Below, one piece after another: positions 49,750 through 61,060 of a stretch of 64,000 nt of DNA; the first letter of the stretch is position 1, and each line of letters begins with the position of its first letter. Origin of the DNA: Pontederia crassipes (taxonomy: Eukaryota > Streptophyta > Magnoliopsida > Commelinales > Pontederiaceae); the NCBI GenBank assembly GCA_030549335.1, contig CM060194.1:61656547-61720546 (forward strand), written 5' to 3'. Position numbers and translations under genes: made by a program. The notes under the pieces were generated by a model. That model saw nothing but the letters and a program-made list of their open reading frames with translations. It searched no databases and was not told the DNA's origin.

Positions 49750-50240
49750 TGACTTTTTACCCCGAGTCTTTAAAACTAGTTAAGTGATGTAGTAAATTTG
49801 TAACAAATGAAATTACTAACAAGTGCATTTGTCGTATTAAGTAATAAAAGTAGAGAGTATAGTGTCGAACCCATAGGAAACTAATAAAATATAATCTATT
49901 AGGAGAAATAATTTTTCAATTTTCAAAATAAAAATTTAAAGCTACAGAAAATAAATGATAAAAACATTAAATCAATTAGTGTTGAACCTTAGAACGATAA
50001 ATGATTAAAGATAAAAATGAACTTGCATGCAAAATGTTTATAAAGAATAAGAAATAATTTTGATTCTAAAGATAGTTTAGTAACACATAAGGTAATGACC
50101 TCTGAGCTGAGTAAATCAAATTGTCTTAATTCTTATTAAACTTAATACCACAAACCCCTAGTTGATTCTTAGTGAAATAAGATATTAAGGCATTTTGATA
50201 GGTAACTCCTAAACTACCAATCATCTAACGTAAAGTAAAA
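49750..50240. mobile_element. Probable LTR-retrotransposon relic
   Basis: Contains CGTATTAAGTAATAAAAGTAGAGAGTAT then GTCGAACCCATAGG, a phrase typical of plant gypsy LTR-adjacent sequence. No ends found. Confidence 0.3.
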
Positions 50241-50441
50241 ACTAATAGATCACACGAAATTTAGCACAAATGTCAAGTTACTGAAATCACACTAACTCAT
50301 AAGTTAAGGATCAATTCATTGAGCAATATTATAATCCTAAAACAAATCACCTCGTACTTCGTTTGTAATCTAATTTTATAAGATAGTATTCTCAACAAAA
50401 GGCATTAAACATAACATTCATAATAAAAAAATCGAATAATC

Positions 50442-50965
50442 TTTGGACCGCTGCGAAGCACAAATCCCGAGTTACTCAGTAATTTCCTCTGAACAATCTT
50501 CAAAAATTTTAAAACTCATCCTCATCAATAATGCACGACTCATAGATCTCAATCACTTATTTTATGTCTCCCAAGTCCTCTATATATATGTGTTCGGGTT
50601 TACATGTGATCGAAGAAGAAACAAAAATATATTTCATATAAAATAAGGTAAATTCATAAAGAGATTATAGAAAAGTAAAGAGAATTCAAGTAGTGAGTAG
50701 AAGATAGAATTCATCGCATTCCATAATTTTTGGACCACTGCGAAGCACAAACGCCGAGTTACACTGTAGTTTCCTCCGAACGATTATCGAAAATTTTGAA
50801 ATTCATCATCATCAATAATACACTACTCATTGGTCTCAATCACTTATTTTTTTGTCTCCCAAGTCTTCTATTTATTTGGGTTCAAATTTACATGTGATCG
50901 AAGAAGAAACAAAAATATTTTTCATATAAAATAATTAAGGTAAATTCATAATAAAATTGATTATG
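50442..50965 (+). repeat. Two tandem units with a 287-bp period
   Basis: Unit 1 starts 50442 (TTTGGACCGCTGCGAAGCAC), unit 2 starts 50729 (TTTGGACCACTGCGAAGCAC). Each includes GTCTCCCAAGTC(C/T)TCTAT and ACATGTGATCGAAGAAG and ends near AAGGTAAATTCATAA. The copies differ at many positions, so the duplication is old. Confidence 0.85.
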
Positions 50966-51259
50966 AGATTTTAACATTAACAAATTTTGAATTTTCTTTC
51001 ATAAACTTTTCAATTGATCTTTGTGACATATAATTTGAGTAGGAGTTCTTGTGCATTTGTAATTCTCTCTAAATTAATTTTCTAATCAAATTCGACCTCA
51101 GTCGTGGCCGATAACATGTTTGTCATGACTCACAAAGTGTTTGATTTGGAGCCGATTGGTTTGTTTTTCGCCAGAGTGTCAAGTGTCATGCCTTCGATTA
51201 TAACGGATGTGATTCAAGTTGATTCAATGCAATTTTCATGACTTATGAACTTCATAGCC

Positions 51260-51640
51260 GTGATACAAATGTAATGACCCTATTACATTATGATTTTTCG
51301 ACTTCAAGTGCATTGTGACGTTCGTGATGACTGAGGGATGATTGCCTACCATAACGACGGTAACCCCACAGATAATGACTCATTACTTTTGAATTATTTA
51401 GCGAGGCGTGAAGAATCGATTGTAACAATTGCAAGAAGTTTGTAACGATCCATTATTTTTAGTGAGCGTAACTAGCGGATCATGAAAGTGCAATTTAATA
51501 GTTGTAATATGAGGGAAAAAATATGAATTTCATGGTCTGTTAACGATTGTAATGACCGTTTAGTCATAAAGTCATAATAAGTGTTTTGCCACGGACGGCT
51601 ACAGCTTCGTGATGACCCATTACTATCGATTTACAACTTG
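51260..51640 (+). repeat. Degenerate TGTAATGACCCATTAC repeats
   Basis: Variants near 51270, 51367, 51443, 51547 and 51610, spaced roughly 65-105 bp. Probably subrepeats of an LTR; no ends seen. Confidence 0.45.
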
Positions 51641-53870
51641 GGAGCTTTCATTGTCTTTTGATTTATGAATATGTTTTAACTCCGATTTGGATGACATTTT
51701 ATCCAGTGACTTTGTAGCTATTTTCTTTTCCTTTTTCTACAATAAAACTAAAACTTGGGTAGATGTGTGCACATAAAATTAAAGCAAATAAGCTTATAAA
51801 ATTATCCATGCTATAATAAAATGAATATAAATACGATTAAATGCAAGACTAATTTTGTATACATTATTAAAGATAAAGTCTTACTCATGTAGTTCTTTCA
51901 TTTCTTGTTGCATAGCCAAGGCACATGGGTTGATTGTCATCACCGCGGATCACATTCCTTTTTTCTAGCCCATGCGAGTGTGTGGCACAAGGTCTTCATC
52001 TTCTTGTTCTTCTTCGTGACTAGGGTCCTGACTCCTGTTTGACGCAGCTTAACGGGACAATAATTTTTTTTAAAAGCTCCTTGCTTTTGCTTTTCTCCAT
52101 TGGGCCCTTTTTCCATCTTTTCTCCACAGCAAAAAATTTGTTGTTGAAGACAGAAACTGTGAGAAAAAGCAGGTGAAAAATAATCTCACCAAACAATACA
52201 TATAAGAAAAATAAGTATTCAAGATTTCTTAACAAAGCTCTCCCAAAGCACCCTAGATTGTAGAGCCTTCCTCATATTCAAGATCACCTTTCCATTTTGA
52301 AGGTCTTGAAAATTATTCGCTAGTAAGGAGACGAACATCTAATGATCTTGGACTTGATGGTGGTGCTCCAATGTTTCATTCAGATCCGGCACACTCGACG
52401 CAAACTTGTATGACCTAGTGATCATAGTTCATGGTGTTCAACCATCTCATGGACAATCAATGTTAGCCTTGGTTCAATTAACTTCGATTCAGAAACCACT
52501 CAGATGTTGGCATTTGTAGAGATCGATGCCGCATATGTGTGATAGCCCACATCCATGGTCCAAACATCAACACCTTCTTTCTAGTGCCTTCGACTTGAAC
52601 ATCGGTGACTATTTTCGATTGACTCGATATATTTATCACACCATAGCAAAAATAGAGAACAAGGATATTTTCATATAGAATACGCTGGAAGTACCTATTA
52701 TGGTACAACATATGAACTCATACCCCTTGCTGATTTGGACTGATCGACCTCCATACCAATATACTCTGGCATACCGGCTGCCATCGGCCGATGGATGTAA
52801 GTTGTGAGCACGGAGAGGGATATCAAAGTTAGAGAATGGAGGAAAGGCTACTAAGCTTATATGCATGATGTCGCAGTCGAATTTAGACTATTTTTTATTA
52901 GTAATGTGCTCCTCTCCTCCGGTCTTGAGACCATCAAGAAGCTTTCATTCCATAGAGTTCCACCCACAGGTGGGCAATGCAGTCTTTCAATGTTATTTTC
53001 AAAACAAGAAAAGGCAAAAAATAAGGGAGATGCTATATCCTTCTAATTTTCTCACTATGGTATTAGATGTAATTTTATCAACTTTTTAAGGTAAATTAAA
53101 AATGTGAATATTAGGAGGATTTTTAGGTTAATTTTTTAGAAAAATTTAGCATTTTTCTTACATCTATTGTGCCGCCGACCAAATGATCCATCGGACATGA
53201 GAGGGGAAGGTCTTCTGAACGTTGAGCTACTAATTCTTCCAAGGTGATTACCACTTCATCTATAAATTGCAGCCTGTATATTTCTCGACTGACGTGGGGA
53301 GATTTCCAAGCGACGAAGTGGTGGGGTGGACAAGGGTCTTAGGGACTGCTGCTAACGCGGCTTGGGACGCTGAAAGCAGAGGTGGAGATAAGTGGGGTGT
53401 TAGGAATCTGGTGGGAGTGGTTCCATTCCAAGTTCCAAGTTCCAACAACAACGCGTACTTACTTACCCGGAGACGATTGGGACAAAATTGAAAATTTAAC
53501 GAACGATCACCTGTTCGTCGTTGGGATTAGGAGGGCATACAAGCTGCGACCTCGCCCAACAAATTATTATTTTACTCAATTCAAACACCAAGTCCCTAAG
53601 TCCATTCGTTATTTTTTGTTAAAAGATTATAGTAGTTAATTTGAAATTATACATAGTTTTGCATCTAACTATCTAAGAAATGTGAGAAGAAAAGTAAACA
53701 TCTGTCATCTTCGTTCTTCTATACAAAATGGTTACATTGTGAACATGAAAAAAGATTCAAACACATTGGTATCACGTCACATCATTTTTCAACAATATTA
53801 TGAATAAAAAACAAGAAGAAAAAACTGAGAAGATTCGATAATAATACTATACTACTATTACTAATAATAA
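51641..53870. other. Unresolved region
   Basis: Moderate GC at 52250-52850 and 53160-53480 with 60-85 codon frames on both strands. None matches a family I know and no splice structure is convincing. They may be decayed captured fragments. Confidence 0.3.
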
Positions 53871-53875
53871 TAAAG

Positions 53876-54684
53876 TTAATTGTTTACGGTGGAATTAAGG
53901 TCAATTCTAGGCCTCTTGTGCAGCAGCACGGGAACCGACACGTGCGAGTCGCACCGCGGGCACCGGGGGTCGGCCTTGGATATCAGCACGTACATCAGGC
54001 AGCTCGGGCACCCCGCAGCCGTCAATCCTTCAGGCGACGAATCGCAGCCGTCTGTTTCGTCCTCCCGCTTCCGTCGCCGCATCGACGAGATGCTGGTGAC
54101 GGAAGACGACGATGACGTGGGAGAAGGAGAGCCGTCCGATCTCCTCGGTCTCGCCCGATGGCTGCCCTCGGATTCGCGCCGCGCCCGCTCGAGCGCGGAT
54201 TTCACCTTCTCGAGGGTGCACACGCTCTCGTAATGCGTCGGGAGCCGGTTGGCCGCCGTCGCGGGCCCTTCGAGCCTGAGGTCCAATCCGAGGGCGCCGT
54301 GCTTCGGCGGCTGGTTAAGGTCCTGCAGGGCGCGGTGCAGAGTAACGGGACCCCGCTTCTGCTGCAACAAATAGTTTACGGATTACGCGGACATACGTAA
54401 AGATCTTTCTCGAAATATATAGTACGAATTATTGAGCATTAGACGATATTAATTAAAAATTATTAATACACAAAAAGTAAATAAGTATGTGAAGATATAT
54501 GTTCCTACATCAATTTAATTACCAGTAGGTCGAATTGGTAGTGGTGCCGAGCGGTGGTGACGACCTGGACGCTGAGGTCCAAATCGCGATCGTCGGAGTG
54601 GGATCCAAGGGCTAAGAAACCGCCGAGGAGGTCGCGCGTGACCAAATCCCTCTCCCCCTCCCTGGAGCTCACGTCGGCCGCCAT
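53876..54684 (-). CDS. EAR-motif protein with C-terminal CxxC...CxxC zinc-ribbon-like domain
   Basis: Two exons on the minus strand. Exon 1 54684-54523 (54 codons) ends at donor CTG|GTAATT. Exon 2 starts at 54361 (or 54358) after TTGTTGCAG and ends at 53876, total 215 (or 214) residues. Exon 1 has RDLLGGFLALG and DLDLSVQV. Exon 2 has QKRGPVTLH, then DLNQPP (DLNxxP-type EAR motif) and LDLRLEG (LxLxL-type EAR motif), SVCTLEKVKSALERARRES, a Ser-rich linker, CPSCLMYVLISKADPRCPRC (two CxxC pairs), and a basic tail ending RPRIDLNS. EAR motifs recruit TOPLESS co-repressors; the paired cysteines resemble those of GL2-interacting-repressor-like proteins. From memory it fits a small uncharacterised plant family with SVCTLxKVKSALERA. 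Intact frame, clear splice sites and CT-rich leader suggest a live gene. Molecular role inferred. Confidence 0.82.
54362..54522 (-). other. Intron with NAGNAG acceptor
   Basis: 161 bp, GT...AG, AT-rich. The acceptor reads GTTGCAGCAG|AAG, so either CAG can be used, giving proteins with or without one glutamine. Confidence 0.75.
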
Positions 54685-54761
54685 GCACGCACGTATTCAC
54701 AACGTCGGAGAACGAGGCGGAGGTCACGAAGGAACCAGAACAAGAACTTGAGGCACGGGAG

Positions 54762-54998
54762 TCGGGAGGGAGAGAGAGAGAAGAAGAAGAAAAAGAAGAG
54801 AGAGGGAGGGAGCGGGGGAGAGAGAGATACGACTCGGTAGGTGATCTTATAATAATGTGGGAAGAGGAGTCCGCGCGCATGCAGCAACATTAAATGAGAG
54901 AGAGAGAGAGAGAGATGGATGGGGACTTTTAAAGGAGAGAGAGAGAGAGATTCGAGAGAGAGGGATGGGGACAGCAATTAAATGGTCAGATATAAAGG
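54762..54998 (-). promoter_or_regulatory. Promoter / 5' leader of the EAR-motif gene
   Basis: On the minus strand: TATA candidate CTTTATATCTG at 54998-54988, another TATTATAAG at 54852-54844, and (CT)n tracts (GA on the plus strand at 54768-54830 and 54895-54965). Pyrimidine-rich (GAGA-type) tracts are common in plant core promoters and leaders. Confidence 0.4.
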
Positions 54999-54999
54999 G

Positions 55000-56540
55000 C
55001 TAAAGGGCAGTTAATGCGAGTTGGAAGGATGCAGAGAGGTCGCGACAAGTGAATTGGAGCGAAGACAAGGCCTACCATTCATGACAATTTAATGCGCCTT
55101 CTGGCTCTATACGCATAGCAGATCATGGGCAACGCGCGCCATTGCCCCTCCCCTTCGGTCATCGTCCAACTTTTGGTTGGGTCTCTCTCCCTCCCGCCCT
55201 CTCCGGATCTGCTGTTAGTTTTCTCTGGTTCCAATTTTAACTAATTAATAATTACTATTTCATCTCATCTCTCTCTCATATTACATGCATCTACCTCCCT
55301 GCGGATGGCAACGTGATATAATTAGCAAGAAAACATGCTTCTGCATACGACTGCATGTCTTCGTCTTACTCTTTTTAATTACTTTTATCCTTGACAGTGA
55401 TTAACTTTTTAATCCCATTAAGTTTTGACTTAAATTTTAAACTTCTTGGTTGTTGCTGCACCTATATATTTTAAGTTAAATATTTAGGTGCCTTTTCCTT
55501 ATTGTATTTACAATAATTTTTTAATCCATTTGAAATTTTGAATGGATGATATGAAGTTGGCCTTATTTTTTACGCAATAATTATGCTAGTATATATAAAA
55601 TTTTTGCTTGTTGTTGAATTTTTGTGGTAAGATTAAATTAATTAAAATTTTTTAAGTTAATTTAATTTATTGTACGATTTTCTAAGTGAAATACTTAAAT
55701 AATCACTATTTTTTTAAAAAAAATGTAAGAACATGAAAACGCTGAAGTAATCCAAGTTTAGTTTTTTTTTGTTAAAACAATCATCAAATGTTTTCAAAAC
55801 CAAAAATTCATAGTAAAAGCATTTGGAAGAAGAAAAAAATTATGAGTCAGTGTTTTCTTTCAAATGATTTTTTGGGAATGATTTCGTGTGATAGTTTTTT
55901 TAAAACAAAATAGATAGCAAAATAAATTTCAATATAAATATAATTATATTATTATTAAAATATCAAAGTCAGCAACTCAATTTTAATCAAATATTAGTTT
56001 TAAAAAAACTTCAAACCCACCCCACCATCAACAAAAAATTGTACTGTTTCCAAATAGGAAATGTAATTATCATCTACAACTATAATAAGAACATAAAATA
56101 TAAATAAAAAGTGGATCCCTCGGTTGCTATAAATGTTTTGGCCTTTTGGGTTGATAGTTTGTTTTCGTGTGTGAATTTCATTTTTTTTAGAAAACAAAAT
56201 AACCTCTCGTGAAGTCTATTTTTTTCCTCAACTCGATTTTTTTTTTTTTGTATTCGATGATTTTTTACTCAGTTTTTTTAATGTGATATGCAAGTGACCG
56301 TAGCCTTTGCTCCGAGACCCTTTGTTCATAGAAGTCGCTATCGAACTAACAGCTTCGTTTCCATGAAACTTCATAAATTGGTCATATTACCTGATTTCCC
56401 GATTGTTCCCATCACATCCATTCATACCAGCCACCGGCCATCTTATTGTAGTTTGTTAACTGTGTTTTGTGATTATCTTGCCTGCCGTTGAACACTATAT
56501 GAAACATCACCTGAATCGTCCGATCGTAATTTAACGATGA
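55000..56540. other. Intergenic DNA
   Basis: No gene or bounded element seen. Confidence 0.5.
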
Positions 56541-56571
56541 AAATTGAAACGTCCGCCTAAATCATGTCGCA

Positions 56572-56726
56572 CGGCCAAATTATGTTTCTACAAATTATTC
56601 TTTTCCTTTCGAATCGCCCGTATATATATATACACGGCACATGGCAATTGGATTGGATTTTCTTACCATAAGAGTAAACGGCCAAATTATGTTTCTACAA
56701 ATTTTTCTTTTCCTTTCGAATCGCCC

Positions 56727-56788
<62 letters not shown>

Positions 56789-56835
56789 GGCACGTGGCAG
56801 TTCGATTGGATTTTCTTACCATAAGAGTACCCAAA
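56572..56835 (+). repeat. Tandem duplication (107-bp period) with (TA)n expansion
   Basis: ACGGCCAAATTATGTTTCTA... occurs at 56571 and 56678; both units carry TTCGAATCGCCCGT, a TA tract, CACGGCAC(A/G)TGGCA and TTGGATTTTCTTACCATAAGAG. The TA tract is about 12 bp in unit 1 and about 52 bp (56731-56782) in unit 2. Confidence 0.9.
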
Positions 56836-57587
56836 TTTCACTTGAATACTTAAATATATATATATATATATATATATTTGTTTTCTTGTTTGACTTTTGG
56901 ATGAGACAATAGAAATGTAAAAAGAATAGCGTTGTTTATTTTTTTTTTCTCGTTATCGGAATAACAGAAAAGAAAAAGCTCAAGCAAACATGCGCTTAAA
57001 ATATATTATCCGCGGAAAATGAAAGAATGCTAACATTATCACGTCAGTCTTTTATTGCTTCACTTTGTAAGTCCATCGGTGGCTTTATCCACAATTTTAA
57101 CTATATCACTAACTCATTTAATCAAGTGATCAGCAATTCCTATGTTTTTTTCGGATCCTCAACTTAATTGGACACCATTTCTAAAAAACGAGTTTTGATT
57201 CTGAGTCAGATTGCTAAGTGATATTAGATCTAGCATTATTTAATTGAACATAAAATATTTTGATATACACTATAGTATCATTATATATATAATATAGGAC
57301 ATCATTATTGTCATTTTATTTTATTAGACAATAATATATATAATAAAAATATCACACATACACACATATATATATCCCTATATGAAATTAATGAAGGTGT
57401 AACATCCTTTAGATATAATTTGGTGTAATGCATGTTCATTTTATATCAATGACTTGGATTGATCATTCATTCTCTCTCTAACTCTCTTTGGATGATCATT
57501 GCCGAACGAACTTGGGCGGCGATGGGGACATGCGAATGACAACGACGACTAGGTTAGCGACCGGGACGGCAAACGGGGCAATGATTT

Positions 57588-57616
57588 GGGGGGGGGGGGG
57601 GGGAGGGGGGAGGGGG
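57588..57616 (+). repeat. G-run, G-quadruplex candidate
   Basis: Sixteen G, then A, six G, A, five G. Confidence 0.9.
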
Positions 57617-57972
57617 AGCGGTGATCGGAGGAAGTAGGAACATCACAATGGGGAGGGTAAGGGTGGTGATCGATCTACAAGAAAAGATCCATTGTTTGTA
57701 ATTTCTCGAAAATCGTCGGAAATGACGATTTCGATGGATTTTTCGACGGAATTGATCCGTCGAAAAAATGATCATCGTAAATCGATTTTCGACGGATGAA
57801 AAAAATGCGTTGGAAGTTTCGACGGAAGTCTGGCGGCCGCAACCGTCAAAACTTTCGACGGTTGTCGAAACCGTAGAAACTTTCGACGATCTCGACCATC
57901 GAAACTTTCGACGGTCGTCGCGGTGATCAGAGGAAGCAGAAAAGCCAATGGCTGTGCAGACTCAACGACATG

Positions 57973-58050
57973 TGGGCTCGGATCGACGATGACGTGCTCG
58001 GATCGACGATGACGAGCTCAGATCGATGACGTGCAAGCTTAGATCGACGA
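57973..58050 (+). repeat. Short tandem repeat GCTCGGATCGACGATGACGT
   Basis: About four units of 20-24 bp with small changes, inside the TIR element. Confidence 0.8.
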
Positions 58051-58589
58051 CAGCAACACACATCGAAGAGGGGGCGCAGATTGTGGAGGGGGACCTACGA
58101 CGACACAGGTCGAGGTGATGACGCAAGTCAGAGTCGATAGGCAGCTACACAGATTGGGAGATGAGGGGTACATAATGATAAGAGGAGATAAGAGAAAGAG
58201 CGGAGGGGAGGGAAGGGAGAGAGAGCACATAGAAGAGAGAAAAAATATCAAATAATTTAAATCATTGATCTAAAATGAACTGTCCAAATCAAGATATTAT
58301 ACCAAGTTATACCTAAGGGCATGTGAAGTGATTTCTGGGCGAAACGCGTGGTAAGCGTTTTTACGCATACCTTTATTTATTTTTTCAATATCTTTCTTTA
58401 CTAATAGGATCGTGATAATAAAAAATACGTTTATAATATAATAATTTATATAAAATGGTTATATATATTATGAAGAATAATAATGTGCATAAGTTGGTAA
58501 AAGTTTAAAAATGATGAATATAATTATTATTAATTATTTGAGCCATATTTTTATTATCACTAATAATTCCCTATTTTCTTTTGATTCAT

Positions 58590-58960
58590 CCAACCAATTG
58601 TAGAGAGTGAGTCTAGTCTCATACTTCCAATTCCTCTAAAGGAGTTGACCCGCATCAGTAAGAGGGATGATATATTGACAGACTGGTCTCTCGGGACTAC
58701 CACAAGGCTTGCGTTCTTTAGAAAGACCGGAAGTAGGCCTGCCAATTTGAAGGAAGGCCAACCGGATCTTCGTTGATTCTGCTCGTGAGCGTAATGGTAT
58801 AAGCCTGCCTGACTGTGAGACTGACTAGTCGAACAGAGACGAAAGTCAGTCATAGTGATCCGAGACGTCTACGGCTAGCATTAAGGTTGCTAATGAAGAA
58901 AGGCTGCGAAGGTAGTCGACTGAAAGAAATGAAATCTCTTTTTGCCTGCCTTGTCTAAAC
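58590..58960 (+). rRNA. Organellar (probably mitochondrial) LSU rRNA fragment, nuclear insertion
   Basis: 58785-58864 reads GAGCGTAATGGTATAAGCC, TGACTGTGAGACTGACTAG, TCGAACAGAGACGAAAGTC and CATAGTGATCC. It follows bacterial-type 23S rRNA domain V (TGGCATAAGCC..TTGACTGCGAG...GCGAGCAGGTGCGAAAG..GGTCATAGTGATCC). The surrounding 370 bp differ in style from the neighbourhood. Mitochondrial rather than plastid origin is my judgement from remembered sequence. Homology ends abruptly after GATCCGAG, so this is a non-functional fragment (NUMT). Confidence 0.7.
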
Positions 58961-59044
58961 TATTAATAAAGAAATATTTTGAAAAAAATAAAAAGAATAT
59001 CTAAAATCGTTTCAAAAAAAGATTTCACACACTCATTAAACTCA

Positions 59045-59046
<2 letters not shown>

Positions 59047-59128
<82 letters not shown>
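59047..59128 (+). repeat. (AAT)n microsatellite
   Basis: About 27 near-perfect AAT units. Confidence 0.97.
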
Positions 59129-59129
<1 letters not shown>

Positions 59130-60120
59130 GACCAAGCCGTGTGAGGATGACATCGAGAGAATTGACATGCATGCATGCATTAATTAACTAATTGATCATG
59201 AATTTGGACTTGTGGGATCGCGGAAGGAAATTGACCAAACGCACCAACTTGACAATTACGAACCAAACATTTTAATTAATGATCTCCGCCTCCACAAGGT
59301 ACCCACGTGGTCCAGAAGCAACAAATTCATAATGGCCGCATGTCCGCATTGATCCTAATTTGAATAAATTGCATAAATTTTGATAGCCGAAGACATAATT
59401 TTCTTCATTTATTTGTTTCTCAATTTGTTTCATTATATATTTCTAACGTAAGGGACACGTTGAACTTCGAAGGAACGTATTTTCTATTTTCTATAATATC
59501 ATACGTAACCTCCATATTTTCTTCTCTTTATTCATTTGATTACTTTTTATCCATTAATATCTTGGGCTAAAAGATTAGTTCAAACTTACACTTTAAGGAA
59601 TATCTTTATCTTTTACATGCTAAAATTATAAGGACCTAAGTTAAAAAAACAGAACAAGTCTATTAATGAATAATTTACAAGAACAAACAAATAAATATTA
59701 TCATGAGCTTATATCTAATTATCCATTAATACCAATGAATGCCACACACTAAAAAAAGAACTATCATTTGCCAACGAATATATTTGCTAATGAATGCAAA
59801 AAAAAAAAAACATTATGGTTACTTAAAAGCTATCATTAGTATATTCGTATTTCTCCAACAAATATAAAAATGTTAACAACCATACATATTTTTACTTATG
59901 GATACAAATGTCATTAGTAGTAATAACAACTTTTAATTGTCATTAATCAAAATGTTTTTATTTGAACATTGATCAATAATATGTTTTTTGTTACAAAAGA
60001 AGGTCATGAACCTAATATAAGGAAAGTAAATATCGAAAATAAATGAGTACATATGTCTCACCAGTTGAATTCGAACTCGTGGCATTTCGATCTTTGAGTA
60101 TGGTGAGCGTCACTGTTCTA
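59129..60120. other. AT-rich intergenic DNA
   Basis: No gene. 59747-59930 (CACTAAAAAAAGAACTATC, GCCAACGAATATATTTGC) looks like a degenerate CACTA end, without a partner. Confidence 0.4.
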
Positions 60121-60128
60121 GTCCCTTG

Positions 60129-61052
60129 TAGGGCTGAGCACGGAGTCGATCCGGACCGCACCGACCCGAAAATAGATAAAATAATTGATCCGGCTGGAAC
60201 CGGGTTCAAATGATAGAAAACCCGACGGGTTTCAGGTCGGGACCGAATTTGCCATCCCAATACCTGACCCGAACCCGACCCGGATTACTTGTTCCGTATA
60301 TAAGCCCCATTCCACACGATTTTCTCATTTCACCTCTCTTTCTCTCTCCCATCTCTCTCTCCGTCTCTCGCTCTCCCTCCCATCTTTCTCTCCATCTCTC
60401 GCCCTCTCCCTCCCATCTTTCTCTCCGTCTCTCACCCTCTCCCTCTCTCTCTCACGGCGACGGCGGCAGTGGCGATGACTCCGGTCGACCCCCCTCTCCT
60501 GACTCTCTCTCTACTCGATCGTCAGGAGCGTCGCGATCCGGAACTTGGCGACCGATCCCGACACTGGATCTGGCACTTGGCGGCCGATCCGGTCACCAGG
60601 CGTCGGATTTGGCACTGGCGGCCGGATCAGGCGCCACGATCTGGCGCCTGGCGGCCCGAACCGACCGCCAGGTGCCGGATCGTGATGGCCGATCCGACCG
60701 TCTGGTGGCCGATCCGGTCGTAAAGCGCCGAATCTGGCCACTGGCAGTTGATCCGGGTGCCTAGCGGCCGGATTTGACCACTGGCGGCTAGATCGGCTCC
60801 CAAGTGAGCCGATCCGGCCACCCAGCGTCGGATCTGGCCACTGGGGTCGATCTTCGGCTTTCGCCTTTCATGTTTCTCGATGATTCCTGGCTGCAAATCC
60901 GGTGACATTATCGGATTGTCAGGTCTAACCCGGAATCGGATCCGGCCGGATTCAGGTCCGGTACCTGGTCGAAAATTTTTTGACCCGACATAATTCGGAT
61001 AGAGACCAGGTCCGCTTAGACCCAGACCCGGTTCCGAGTTTGCTCAGCCCTA
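60129..61052 (+). mobile_element. hAT-like non-autonomous element, copy 2
   Basis: 924 bp. Perfect 12-bp terminal inverted repeats TAGGGCTGAGCA (60129-60140) and TGCTCAGCCCTA (61041-61052). 8-bp flanks GTCCCTTG (60121-60128) and ATCCCTTG (61053-61060), 7 of 8 matching. TIR start TAGGG and an 8-bp duplication fit hAT. Same interior order as copy 1, with TATATAAG at 60297 and a CT-rich tract 60336-60455. Confidence 0.88.
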
Positions 61053-61060
61053 ATCCCTTG

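Larger units (their letters stand above)
57397..58325. mobile_element. TIR element with GC-rich interior
   Basis: Left arm CATCCTTTAGATATAATTTGG ... GTTCATTTTATATCAATGA pairs with the reverse strand of the right arm (GCCCTTAGGTATAACTTGG ... GTTCATTTTAGATCAATGA), giving TIRs of about 70-80 bp. Interior: a G-run, a block of TTTCGACGG motifs like those of the CACTA element (57680-57920), a 24-bp tandem repeat and a GA-rich arm. Target duplication not resolved, so the superfamily is open. Confidence 0.65.

Noticed and set aside
53880-54751. Plus-strand frames across the EAR-motif gene
   Set aside because: The minus-strand exons have splice sites, domain motifs and cysteine pairs; the plus frames have none.
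59747-59930. CACTA element
   Set aside because: CACTA and GCCAACGAATA-type motifs are present, but no matching second end or 3-bp duplication was found.
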